In this document: positions 55,199 through 62,651 of the stretch, in pieces
Layout: each line of letters starts with the position of its first letter
How positions within the stretch are numbered: position 1 is the first letter of the stretch
Origin: JADLHS01 sp964561105
GTDB lineage: Bacteria; Verrucomicrobiota; Verrucomicrobiia; Limisphaerales; JADLHS01
Length of the DNA stretch: 64,000 nt
Reading direction: 5' to 3'
Assembly: GCA_964561105.1 (NCBI GenBank)
Contig: CAZLOH010000028.1
Location: forward strand, 1 to 64,000
Notes under the pieces: model-generated
The model's input: only the letters and a program-made list of their open reading frames with translations
What the model was told of the DNA's origin: nothing
Database searches by the model: none
Program-made: the position numbers and the translations under genes

Positions 55199-56512
55199 TC
55201 AATACGACCCGGTCACACCCAGGTAAACCCGATTGCGATCATAGGATTGTCCTGCGATATCGGAATTGTTGTTGTCATAGTTGTAGCCCACATGGGCCGA
55301 AATGTTCTTGGTAAACTCGTAGGCCAGATCGAAGCCGAGTTCGTAGAAGACATACCCCTGGCCATCCACGGACGGGCCGCCGCCGTTGTAAGTCGCGTTT
55401 TGCACGGTCGCCCTGAAGGTGCTGACGAGGTGAGCGATGAGTTCGTGCGTCAGGCTGCCGTAAAACAGGGTTGAATCCTGGTCGCGGATGTAATCGGTAC
55501 CCATTTGTTGTCCGGCGTAATTCGCGGCGCTCAGAGTGTAGAGTAAGCCGATGTCAAAGGTCGTCGTGGTCTGGAATTGATATTTCAAATCGGCCATGAC
55601 ATAGGGCGTCCAGTTATTCTGAGCCGTCGGATCGCCGTAGTAATCGGAATAAGTCGCACCGCCCTTGAGCAGGCCGGACAGGTTGGGAGTAAACGTCTGC
55701 TGAGCGCCGGCGTAAACGGTATGACTGCGACGATTCTTGTTGTCGCTGTAAATGGCCTGCCCGGTGTTCAGGGTCAGGATCTGTTGATCCGCAGTATAGA
55801 CCGACTGGCCGTAGGTGTAGCCCAGGATGCCGGTGGTCTGCGGGTTTAGTTTCCACTCGCTGTCCAAAACGACCTGGTTGTCCACGCGGTTGAGCAAGCC
55901 GGCGTTGCTGGCCGAGGCGAAAATTGGTGTAGGAAACGCGGGAATGTAGGTCGCCTGGTCGTCCTCGTAGTTGTAGTAAGCGTTGTTGTAGCTCGCTCGC
56001 AATCCCAGGAGTTCGGTGGCCACGTAGTTGAAACCGATGCTCCCGTAATTCACGATGTTGTCGCCCGAAACCACCTGCGCCGTGGAGAGCGGCAGGTTCG
56101 CCGCCCGCAGTTGATCCGGCTCCTGACCCAGCACGAACGAATCCGTCACATTCATGCTCAAGCGGGGATTGAACGTGTGCGCCAAACCGAGATTGGCGGT
56201 CTGCGTCAACGTCCACTTGCCATTCTGGTTGAGCGGCTGCTGCTCATAATACTTCGCCGAGAGCAGGTAGCCGAGGTTGAAGGATGTCTGCTCCCCGGCC
56301 AGACCGAAGTGCAACTCGGGCGCAATCTCGTAGCCCCATGAAGACTGCCCATTTTCGATGGTATCAATGTTGGAGTCGTAGAAGCCGCGCAAGGACGCGG
56401 CCACGCTCCATGGCTTGGTAGCCTGCATGTCGTTGAGGGCGGAGGACTCGACGGCATGGAGCGCGGAGGTCCCGAGCGCGATGAAACCCAGAGAGACGGC
56501 AAATTTGTTCAT
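55199..56512 (-). CDS. Outer-membrane beta-barrel protein of exopolysaccharide locus
   Basis: 437 residues. Signal peptide MNKFAVSLGFIALGTSALHA. The mature part alternates short aromatic strands such as SVAASLRGFYDSNID, TSFNLGYLLSAKYYEQ, FNYVATELLGLRASY, HTVYAGAQQTF and YELGFDLAYEF, and ends with an aromatic C-terminus (GVTGSY), as expected for an outer-membrane barrel. Similar barrels (BBP2-type) are linked to polysaccharide export. It is the first gene downstream of a strong promoter and is separated from the kinase gene by a terminator. Confidence 0.85.
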   Translation of the reverse strand: MNKFAVSLGFIALGTSALHAVESSALNDMQATKPWSVAASLRGFYDSNIDTIENGQSSWGYEIAPELHFGLAGEQTSFNLGYLLSAKYYEQQPLNQNGKWTLTQTANLGLAHTFNPRLSMNVTDSFVLGQEPDQLRAANLPLSTAQVVSGDNIVNYGSIGFNYVATELLGLRASYNNAYYNYEDDQATYIPAFPTPIFASASNAGLLNRVDNQVVLDSEWKLNPQTTGILGYTYGQSVYTADQQILTLNTGQAIYSDNKNRRSHTVYAGAQQTFTPNLSGLLKGGATYSDYYGDPTAQNNWTPYVMADLKYQFQTTTTFDIGLLYTLSAANYAGQQMGTDYIRDQDSTLFYGSLTHELIAHLVSTFRATVQNATYNGGGPSVDGQGYVFYELGFDLAYEFTKNISAHVGYNYDNNNSDIAGQSYDRNRVYLGVTGSY

Positions 56513-56564
56513 AAATAAAGTTATCCGATTATTTTTGAATCCAGAGACGACGTTTGCTCAGAGG

Positions 56565-56592
56565 TTTATACGGACTCACCAAAAACTGTCAA
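56565..56592 (-). promoter_or_regulatory. Strong sigma-70 promoter for the exopolysaccharide set
   Basis: On the minus strand TTGACA (56592-56587), 16 bases, TATAAA (56570-56565). It is about 53 bases upstream of the barrel start codon at 56512. Confidence 0.75.
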
Positions 56593-56781
56593 ACAAATGT
56601 TGCGTCTTTTTTTTGCCCGCGACTGGTCCGCTGGTCATTCTGGATTCGCGCTACTGCAACGGATCAGTTTGGATGCTCAAGAGAAAGACAGCGCGACCGG
56701 CCATTTGTTCAAGATAAATTCACCGGTCCGTCACCTACCGTTCTGGTTGCGGACAGCACCCAAACACTATGTTCAAGCAAA

Positions 56782-57540
56782 TCACAGACCCGGAATCACC
56801 AAACTTTGCCCCACGCGCAATTTTCGCGGATTCAGGCCCGGGTTCACCGAATACAGCGCATCCAGTTTGATGTGATAGCGGCGGGCGATGGCCGTGGGCG
56901 TTTCACCCGCCTGAACTCGGTGCGTGCGAGTGGAAGCCCTAACCTGTGCGGATTGTGTCGGAATGGAAGCAGTGCCACCGGTTCGCGCGCGCGTCGCGAT
57001 CGTATTCCCGCCCGTGGCAGGCTCAACCGCCCGGGCCTCGGTGAGGCCGCCGGGCAATTTTACGGCGGAGGCCAGCCGCAAGCGATCCAGCTCATCGCGC
57101 AGTTGCCTGTTTTCGGCCGCCATCCGCTCCAACTGACGTTGCAAATCGAGGGACGGTGGCAAAGGCAGGACCGCTTTGGCCAACTGCTCTTTCAGCCGGA
57201 CAATCTGCCCCTGGACCGTCTGGAGGTTGTCGGCATGGGGACGCAACTGCAGAAATTTCTGGTAGTGATAAATGGCCGCCGCCGGGTCGGCCGCTTGTTC
57301 CGCGTAGAGGATGCCGAGTTCAAAGTGCGCCGCCGCCGACCGGGGATTGGTCTCCAACGCCTGCTCAAACGCTTCGATCGCTCCCGGATAATCCCTGGCC
57401 CGCACGCGGCCGCGGCCGATGAGAAACTGCGGCTCCTTGGTTTCATCGGCCGCGCCCGGTCCCGACGGAGCACAACCCCACCAGGCAAGGCAGCAACAAA
57501 TCACCAAGCCCAGACGCAGAAGTTGGTTCGACGCCATCAC
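56782..57540 (-). CDS. LysM and TPR-containing lipoprotein
   Basis: 252 residues. The N-terminal lipoprotein signal (LVICCCLAWWGC) is followed by a tetratricopeptide pair: FLIGRGRVRARDYPGAIEAF then EQALETNPRSAAAHFELGIL. Then a coiled coil (LQRQLERMAAENRQLRDELD) and a C-terminal LysM (THRVQAGETPTAIARRYHIK, GLNPRKLRVGQSLVIPGL). LysM binds peptidoglycan, so it probably tethers complexes to the wall in the periplasm. Last gene of the 61.8-56.8 kb leftward run. The 270 bases to the barrel gene hold its promoter and no other gene. Confidence 0.88.
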   Translation of the reverse strand: MMASNQLLRLGLVICCCLAWWGCAPSGPGAADETKEPQFLIGRGRVRARDYPGAIEAFEQALETNPRSAAAHFELGILYAEQAADPAAAIYHYQKFLQLRPHADNLQTVQGQIVRLKEQLAKAVLPLPPSLDLQRQLERMAAENRQLRDELDRLRLASAVKLPGGLTEARAVEPATGGNTIATRARTGGTASIPTQSAQVRASTRTHRVQAGETPTAIARRYHIKLDALYSVNPGLNPRKLRVGQSLVIPGL

Positions 57541-57590
57541 GCGCGAAAAATAACGGAACCTCGGTCGCGAGGCAATGCCGCGCTACCGTG

Positions 57591-58439
57591 CTACCGGGTG
57601 TGCGATTCGCCCGCGCGGTCACCGCCATCGCGGCTCTCAGTTCCAGATACGAAGGGATTCTTTGCCCGGTCGGCCCAGCCCAATCGCGGGACAAAGAACG
57701 GGCTGACCGTCAGATAAATCCAGCCCACGATCAGATGCGTACCAAAGACAAATCCCAACTGAACCAACCCCAGCGCGCCGGTCGCATACAAAAGAATCGC
57801 CACTGCCATCAACAGCGCCCCGGGCATCATCGCCGCTCCGGCCAGCCGCCAACTGCCGCGCCCATCCAGCTCCCGATTCGCAAAATAACCGATCAACCAC
57901 ACCGGCCCGCAATAGATCGTCGCCAGCACCGACCAGCTTACCAGCAACCAACCCACTACGACCGCGATCACTTCCGCCAGCAGCATCGGCCGCCATGCGC
58001 CCCAGCGCGGCGCCAGCTCCGCGCGGTTGAACGCAATGATCCAGCCCGCGGGATAGTTCATCGGCAGGTAGCCCAGCAGGGAATGAACGACCACATTGGT
58101 TCGCCCAAACTCGACCTGAAAATGCGCCAGCGAACGGACTTCACCCGAATGGGTCAGGTCCACGGCCACGGAAAGAAACTGGCCCTCGGCCAGAAGCTGC
58201 GGGGAGGCGCCGCGCCAATCCAGCCGCGCGGAACGCACTTCGCTGTCGGGCGGCAGTTGCTCAATCGCCGCGGTCACGATCGGGAAAAAATCTTCGTGCA
58301 GCAGCCCGGCGACGGTGGCCGCCACCAGCAAGGCCACAATCAATTGCACGAGCAACAGCCGCCGCCCGGTGGCATGGGCGAACGCCGCCACTCCCCGAGG
58401 GGTGACGGGCTCCCACGCGGAACTGGAGGTTGCTTTCAT
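57591..58439 (-). CDS. Multi-pass membrane protein of unknown function
   Basis: 282 residues with about five hydrophobic helices: LLLVQLIVALLVAATVAGLL near the start, then VIAVVVGWLLVSWSVLATIY, LAGAAMMPGALLMAVAILLY and LGFVFGTHLIVGWIYLTVSP in the second half. A soluble region (about 55-130) separates the first from the others. No recognised domain. Encoded after the DUF6941-like gene with a 49-base gap, in a run that contains folD and rluB. Confidence 0.75.
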   Translation of the reverse strand: MKATSSSAWEPVTPRGVAAFAHATGRRLLLVQLIVALLVAATVAGLLHEDFFPIVTAAIEQLPPDSEVRSARLDWRGASPQLLAEGQFLSVAVDLTHSGEVRSLAHFQVEFGRTNVVVHSLLGYLPMNYPAGWIIAFNRAELAPRWGAWRPMLLAEVIAVVVGWLLVSWSVLATIYCGPVWLIGYFANRELDGRGSWRLAGAAMMPGALLMAVAILLYATGALGLVQLGFVFGTHLIVGWIYLTVSPFFVPRLGWADRAKNPFVSGTESRDGGDRAGESHTR

Positions 58440-58488
58440 CGGCTTCGAGAGCAGGAAGCCCGGGCGAGAAATCCCCGCGCCGTGTCGG

Positions 58489-58935
58489 TCAGGCGGGTGG
58501 CGTTTCCGGGGATGCCGGCTGGCCGCCCGGCGGCGGCGGTGGCGGCGTCACGATGACCGGCACCGGATAACGCAGCTTCATCACGTCATCCACCAGCACT
58601 TCCACCATGTACGCGCCCGGAGTCTTGAATTCCACCTGGCCAAACAGCGTGACGTTGGTGGCGTGGTAGGCCGCGTCTTTCAACGCAAATTTCACTTCGC
58701 CTTTGCGGAGCACCGTCGTTTGGTCCGGCGCAATCAGGCGCACGCTTTCGGTGAACTGGCCAATGCCCGCCGTCCAGCGATTGAAGATGCTGAGCTTGTA
58801 CGCCACCACCGGCAACTGCGGCACGCGGATGAAATTGATCACGCCGATCAAAAAGAAATTGCCGTTAGCCTCCTGGCGGATTTCCTCGCACATCAGCGAG
58901 CATTGCAGGTCAGGTAAAATTCGCGTCGGGGTCAT
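58489..58935 (-). CDS. DUF6941-like protein
   Basis: 148 residues. The pattern LQCSLMCEEIRQEANGNFFL then IGVINFIRVP, LSIFNRWTAGIGQFTESVRL and AYHATNVTLFGQVEFKTPG fits the DUF6941 family of small beta-rich proteins in Verrucomicrobia and Planctomycetes. It ends in a Pro-rich tail (VTPPPPPPGGQP). No signal peptide is evident. Function unknown. It follows folD by 19 bases. Confidence 0.65.
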   Translation of the reverse strand: MTPTRILPDLQCSLMCEEIRQEANGNFFLIGVINFIRVPQLPVVAYKLSIFNRWTAGIGQFTESVRLIAPDQTTVLRKGEVKFALKDAAYHATNVTLFGQVEFKTPGAYMVEVLVDDVMKLRYPVPVIVTPPPPPPGGQPASPETPPA

Positions 58936-58954
58936 GATTGGTCTCCGGGTAAAA

Positions 58955-59842
58955 TTATTTCGTGGCCTGCTCGGCCGCGCGCACCGTGTTTTGCATCAAC
59001 ATCGCAATGGTCATGGGGCCGACCCCGCCGGGATTGGGCGTGATTTTGCCGGCCACGGGCAGAACTTCCGCAAACGCCACGTCGCCGACCAGGCGGGAGC
59101 CGCTCCTGGCGGTCGCATCCGGCACACGGTTCACCCCCACGTCCATCACCGCGGCGCCGGGCTTCACCATGTCCGCCTTCACAAACTCCGGCACTCCCAT
59201 CGCCGCCACCAAAATATCCGCGCGCCGGCAGTGCGCCTTGATCTCGCGCGTGGCGGAATGACAAATCGTGACGGTCGCGTTGGCCGTCCGCCCCTTTTGA
59301 CAGAGCATGGCGGCCATCGGTTTGCCGACGATGTTGCCGCGCCCCAGGATCACGACTTCCGCCCCCTCGGTTCGCACTCCCGCGCGGACCAACAGCTCGC
59401 GCACTCCGGCGGGCGTGCAAGGTTGAAAACCCGTGTCGTCTCCCAGCATGAGCTTGCCGACATTGATCGGATGAAATCCATCCACGTCTTTGGCGGGCAG
59501 CACGGTGGCATAGACCACTTCCTGGCGAATCTGTTTGGGCAGGGGCGCTTGCACGAGGATTCCGTGCAACCGGGGAGTTACATTCAACCGGGCCAGCAAC
59601 GTGAGCAGTTCAGTTTCCGAGGTCAACTCCGGCAGCACATGAGTTTCGGACAAGATGCCCAGCTCGGCGCAGGCTTTTTCTTTGCGCCCGACATACACTT
59701 TCGAGGCCGGATCCTCGCCTACGCGGACGAAGGCCAGCCCCGGCTGGATGCCCCGCGCCTGAAGGGCGGCGATGCGTTCGTGAAGTTCGCTCTGGATCTG
59801 CGCGGCGACGGCCCGCCCGTCAATGAGGTGCGCCGCCGGCAT
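58955..59842 (-). CDS. folD: Methylenetetrahydrofolate dehydrogenase / cyclohydrolase
   Basis: 295 residues. Interconverts methylene-, methenyl- and formyl-tetrahydrofolate in one-carbon metabolism, in the cytoplasm. YVGRKEKACAELGI carries the catalytic Lys, GILVQAPLPKQIRQEVV and PAKDVDGFHPINVGKL follow. The Rossmann part has VVILGRGNIVGKPMAAML, HSATREIKAHCRRADILVAA and DVGVNR, ending in PNPGGVGPMTIAMLMQNT. Its ATG overlaps the stop of the SH3-domain gene by one base (TAATG). Confidence 0.96.
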   Translation of the reverse strand: MPAAHLIDGRAVAAQIQSELHERIAALQARGIQPGLAFVRVGEDPASKVYVGRKEKACAELGILSETHVLPELTSETELLTLLARLNVTPRLHGILVQAPLPKQIRQEVVYATVLPAKDVDGFHPINVGKLMLGDDTGFQPCTPAGVRELLVRAGVRTEGAEVVILGRGNIVGKPMAAMLCQKGRTANATVTICHSATREIKAHCRRADILVAAMGVPEFVKADMVKPGAAVMDVGVNRVPDATARSGSRLVGDVAFAEVLPVAGKITPNPGGVGPMTIAMLMQNTVRAAEQATK

Positions 59843-60888
59843 TATTTGGGCACGACGTAAATCTTCTGAATCGTCAGCACCGGCGTGTTCTTCCAGCGTT
59901 GATCCAGCCCCTCCTGCCCGCTCACGATGATGTGGCGGCCCTGGTAACGGCTCATCTCGAGTTGCGGCGTCGGGCTGTAGAGGTAATTGATTAATTTACC
60001 GGTCTCCGGACTGTAAAGTCCAAATTGAGTCGGCGCCTGGATGCTGATCGTGCCTTTTACGACACCTTCGTGTGAAACGAAACGCGGGATGTCCACTTCC
60101 TCAATCACCGCCGGTGGGGGCGCGGCGTTGACGTCGTCCGGTTGCGGCGCGGGCGAAGGCTCGACGGCGGGATTGGTCGCGATGATTCCCGGCGTGTCCG
60201 TTGTCGTATTCGCCAGCTCCGGCGCGGGCGTCACGGCGGCAGTCTCCGGCGGGGCCGCCGTGTCGGGCGGGGCCACGGAAACCACCGGCGGCACGGCCGA
60301 CTCGGTTGCCGCTTGTTGCACGTAACTGGCCGCCACGAACGCATACGCGCCGGCGGGCGGTTCGATCTCCAGCCATTTACCTTTGGCGGAAACTTCCTTC
60401 ACGGTGGCGCCCTGTTGGAGCACGCCCACGATGCTGTAGTTTTCTCCCGGCCCGGTGCGCACGTTCAGTTTCCGGGGTTTCACGGTTTTATTGTCATCCA
60501 CGTAGGCGCTATGCACCCAGACATGCGCCGTGGCGGGAAAATCAATCTTCGCCCACTGCGCCGGTTCACCGGGCTTGGGCTTCGGCAGGATGACCTGTTC
60601 AATCACGGTGACGGCGTCCCCTTGTTTGAGCTTGGTAAAGACTTCGCCCTTATAGCCGGCCTTGCCGCGCACGTTCACATTGTTCCCGGTGATGGTTGCC
60701 GCGCCCGGAGACAACACGATGGGTTTCTCGGTCGCCGCCGCTTTGCTGTTGTGTTTGGCCGTGGCCGGCTTCGCCGGTTTTTCCGCCGGTGGTGAAGTCT
60801 TCGTGGGTTCGAGTTGTCCGTCCGCGTGCGCCATCAGTGCGCCGGCCAGCAAGAGCGCGCTGCCAATCATCCATCCATTCTTTTTCAT
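59842..60888 (-). CDS. Secreted protein with two bacterial SH3 domains
   Basis: 348 residues. Signal peptide MKKNGWMIGSALLLAGALMA HA. Two SH3-type domains: ITGNNVNVRGKAGYKGEVFT (about 70-135) and RKLNVRTGPGENYSIVGVLQ (about 139-195). These domains often bind peptidoglycan. A Pro/Thr-rich linker follows, then a C-terminal domain (SRYQGRHIIVSGQEGL) without a known name. It follows rluB by three bases and overlaps folD, so the three are co-transcribed. Confidence 0.85.
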   Translation of the reverse strand: MKKNGWMIGSALLLAGALMAHADGQLEPTKTSPPAEKPAKPATAKHNSKAAATEKPIVLSPGAATITGNNVNVRGKAGYKGEVFTKLKQGDAVTVIEQVILPKPKPGEPAQWAKIDFPATAHVWVHSAYVDDNKTVKPRKLNVRTGPGENYSIVGVLQQGATVKEVSAKGKWLEIEPPAGAYAFVAASYVQQAATESAVPPVVSVAPPDTAAPPETAAVTPAPELANTTTDTPGIIATNPAVEPSPAPQPDDVNAAPPPAVIEEVDIPRFVSHEGVVKGTISIQAPTQFGLYSPETGKLINYLYSPTPQLEMSRYQGRHIIVSGQEGLDQRWKNTPVLTIQKIYVVPK

Positions 60889-60891
60889 AGC

Positions 60892-61596
60892 TCAGGAAAG
60901 TAGAGTTTTAATCTCAGTCTGTGTCAATGTCCGCCATCGGCCAACTTTCAGTTCGCCGAGTTTGATTCTGCCAATCATCGTTCGCACCAGCCGCTTCACG
61001 GTCCGCCCCTGCGAAGCAAAGAGCCGGCGCACCTCGCGGTTCTTGCCCTCGGCCAGTTCGAGTTCCACCACGCTGACGGAGTTCGTCGCGGAAACAATCC
61101 ACGCCCGTTCCGCCATGAGTTTCTCGCCTTCGTGCCACACGCCGGTGGTAAATTGCCGGAGCATCGCCTCATCCACCTTGCCCTCCACGGTGGCCACGTA
61201 GCGTTTGCGCACACCGTAGCGCGGATGAGTCAGGCGCAGCGCGAATTCTCCATCATTGGTCAGGAAAAGCAATCCCTCGCTGGCATAGTCCAGCCGCCCC
61301 ACCGAATTCACGATCCGCCATTCCGGGGGCAACAACTCATAAATCGTCGGCCGTTGATGTTCGTCCTGCTTGGAACACACGCAGCCCCGCGGTTTGTGCA
61401 ACGCCACATACAACTTCTTCTGGCTGCGAACTGGTTTGCCGTCCACCGCCACCCGGTCGCGATCCGGGTCCACCTTGGTGCCGAGCAACCGAACGGTTTG
61501 ACCGTTGACCGCCACCTGCCCGTTCAAAATCAACTGCTCGGCGGCGCGCCGCGAAGCCACCCCCGCGTCCGCGAGGAATTTTTGGAGGCGAACCAC
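60892..61596 (-). CDS. rluB: 23S rRNA pseudouridine synthase (RluB/RsuA type)
   Basis: About 234 residues. S4 RNA-binding domain VRLQKFLADAGVASRRAAEQ LI, then the synthase core with catalytic Asp in VGRLDYASEGLLFLTNDG and RYGVRKRYVATVEG. The end reads RRLFASQGRTVKRLVRTMIG. Converts a uridine in 23S rRNA. GTG 61596 is the likely start because it precedes the S4 domain directly. An ATG at 61653 would add 19 residues (MTRTRRDLVTCHRSPATAI) encoded by heptamer-like repeats. Confidence 0.92.
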   Translation of the reverse strand: MVRLQKFLADAGVASRRAAEQLILNGQVAVNGQTVRLLGTKVDPDRDRVAVDGKPVRSQKKLYVALHKPRGCVCSKQDEHQRPTIYELLPPEWRIVNSVGRLDYASEGLLFLTNDGEFALRLTHPRYGVRKRYVATVEGKVDEAMLRQFTTGVWHEGEKLMAERAWIVSATNSVSVVELELAEGKNREVRRLFASQGRTVKRLVRTMIGRIKLGELKVGRWRTLTQTEIKTLLS

Positions 61597-61602
61597 GATG
61601 GC

Positions 61603-61676
61603 GGTGGCAGGTGACCGGTGGCAGGTGACGAGATCGCGCCGGGTACGTGTCACCCGCCACTCGTCACGCGCCGCAG
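61603..61676. repeat. Heptamer-like array between small basic protein and rluB
   Basis: GGTGGCA GGTGACC GGTGGCA GGTGACG (61603-61630), then CACCCGCCACTCGTCAC in the opposite sense near 61650-61667. It has the same seven-base periodicity as the arrays of the chemosensory operon but a different consensus. Confidence 0.6.
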
Positions 61677-61678
61677 CA

Positions 61679-61834
61679 TCAAGCGTCCGGCTTGGTCTTG
61701 CGCAGTCCCGTGATGCGGTCGCCCGCCTTCCACTGACCGCGTTTCTTGAGAACCTCGATGCGCTCGAAGCGCTTCATGACATTGCGCTTGCCCCCCAGGG
61801 TGGATGCGGCGCGCAGACTGCGATGCTGTGACAT
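61679..61834 (-). CDS. Verrucomicrobia/Chlamydiae-type small basic protein
   Basis: 51 residues, too short to be picked up by simple length filters: MSQHRSLRAASTLGGKRNVM then KRFERIEVLKKRGQWKAGDR and ITGLRKTKPDA. It is strongly basic and follows the small basic protein family found across Verrucomicrobia and Chlamydiae. The role is unsettled (ribosome-associated has been suggested for the family). It heads a leftward run with rluB, the SH3 protein and folD. Confidence 0.88.
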   Translation of the reverse strand: MSQHRSLRAASTLGGKRNVMKRFERIEVLKKRGQWKAGDRITGLRKTKPDA

Positions 61835-62029
61835 AAATCGTTTTGGTTAAGTGCTCGTCCGCTTCGGTAAAAAGCGGACGGGGACTGTATCAGCGCGTGC
61901 CCGGCCTGCCAATGGCTATTTTGACACGCCATCGGGCGTTGAAACTCGCATCCCGGTCCCGGCGCGGGTTCCTGCTCGACGAACCCCGCTGGCAACCGTT
62001 ACGTTCCGCTCCGCCACGAAACGGCGCTT

Positions 62030-62509
62030 ATGGACGAAATCCTGAAACTGCTCCAGGGCAATGCCCTCGAAACCCACGAGGACATCGCGAAGCAACTGAA
62101 TTTATCCGCTGCCGAAGTCGCCCGGCGCATTGCCGGCTACGAGCAGGCCGGGGTGATCCGTGGCTACCAGGCCGTGCTGGACGAGGACAAACTCGATCTC
62201 GACACCGTCACCGCCGTCATCGAAGTCAAAGTCACGCCGCAACGCGAAGGCGGCTTCAACCGCATCGCCGAACGCATCAGCAAGTTCCCCGAAGTCCGCT
62301 CGGCTTATCTCATGAGCGGCGCCTATGACATCCTGCTCTTTGTCGAGGGTCGCAACCTGCGCGAAGTCGCCTCGTTCGTGAGCGAACGGCTTTCCCCACT
62401 GGACGGCGTGCTTTCGACCTCGACCCACTTCATGTTGAAAACCTACAAACGCCTCGGCGTGTTGATGCACCAGGAAACTTCCGATGAGCGGCTCTCCGTC
62501 TCTCCGTAA
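62030..62509 (+). CDS. Lrp/AsnC family regulator
   Basis: 159 residues. N-terminal HTH (LQGNALETHEDIAKQLNLSA then AEVARRIAGYEQAGVIRGY) and a C-terminal RAM domain for ligand binding and oligomerisation (ITAVIEVKV-like TAVIEVKVTPQREGGF, SAYLMSGAYDILLFVEGRN). Typically senses amino acids. Alone on the + strand, divergent from the small basic protein, followed by a strong hairpin. Confidence 0.9.
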   Translation: MDEILKLLQGNALETHEDIAKQLNLSAAEVARRIAGYEQAGVIRGYQAVLDEDKLDLDTVTAVIEVKVTPQREGGFNRIAERISKFPEVRSAYLMSGAYDILLFVEGRNLREVASFVSERLSPLDGVLSTSTHFMLKTYKRLGVLMHQETSDERLSVSP

Positions 62510-62595
62510 GGGACGGACCCGGATGCGCGTGCTGCCCGAGGCGGTCTTGGTGGCGCCGCCAAAGTTCACGCCCCGCCCGTCCTGATCCAAACGCA

Positions 62596-62625
62596 CACAG
62601 CCTGACCTCGAGAGGTCAGGCTGTG
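62596..62625. terminator. Bidirectional hairpin terminator
   Basis: CACAGCCTGACCT-CGAG-AGGTCAGGCTGTG: 13-base-pair stem, four-base loop. It lies between the convergent Lrp gene and the large secreted protein gene. No long T run follows on either side. Confidence 0.7.
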
Positions 62626-62651
62626 AGGTTGAATTCGAGCCGGCCTTTTGA

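Noticed and set aside
61597..61653. ATG 61653 as rluB start
   Set aside because: The added residues are encoded by repeat sequence and precede the S4 domain without similarity; still possible but less likely than GTG 61596.
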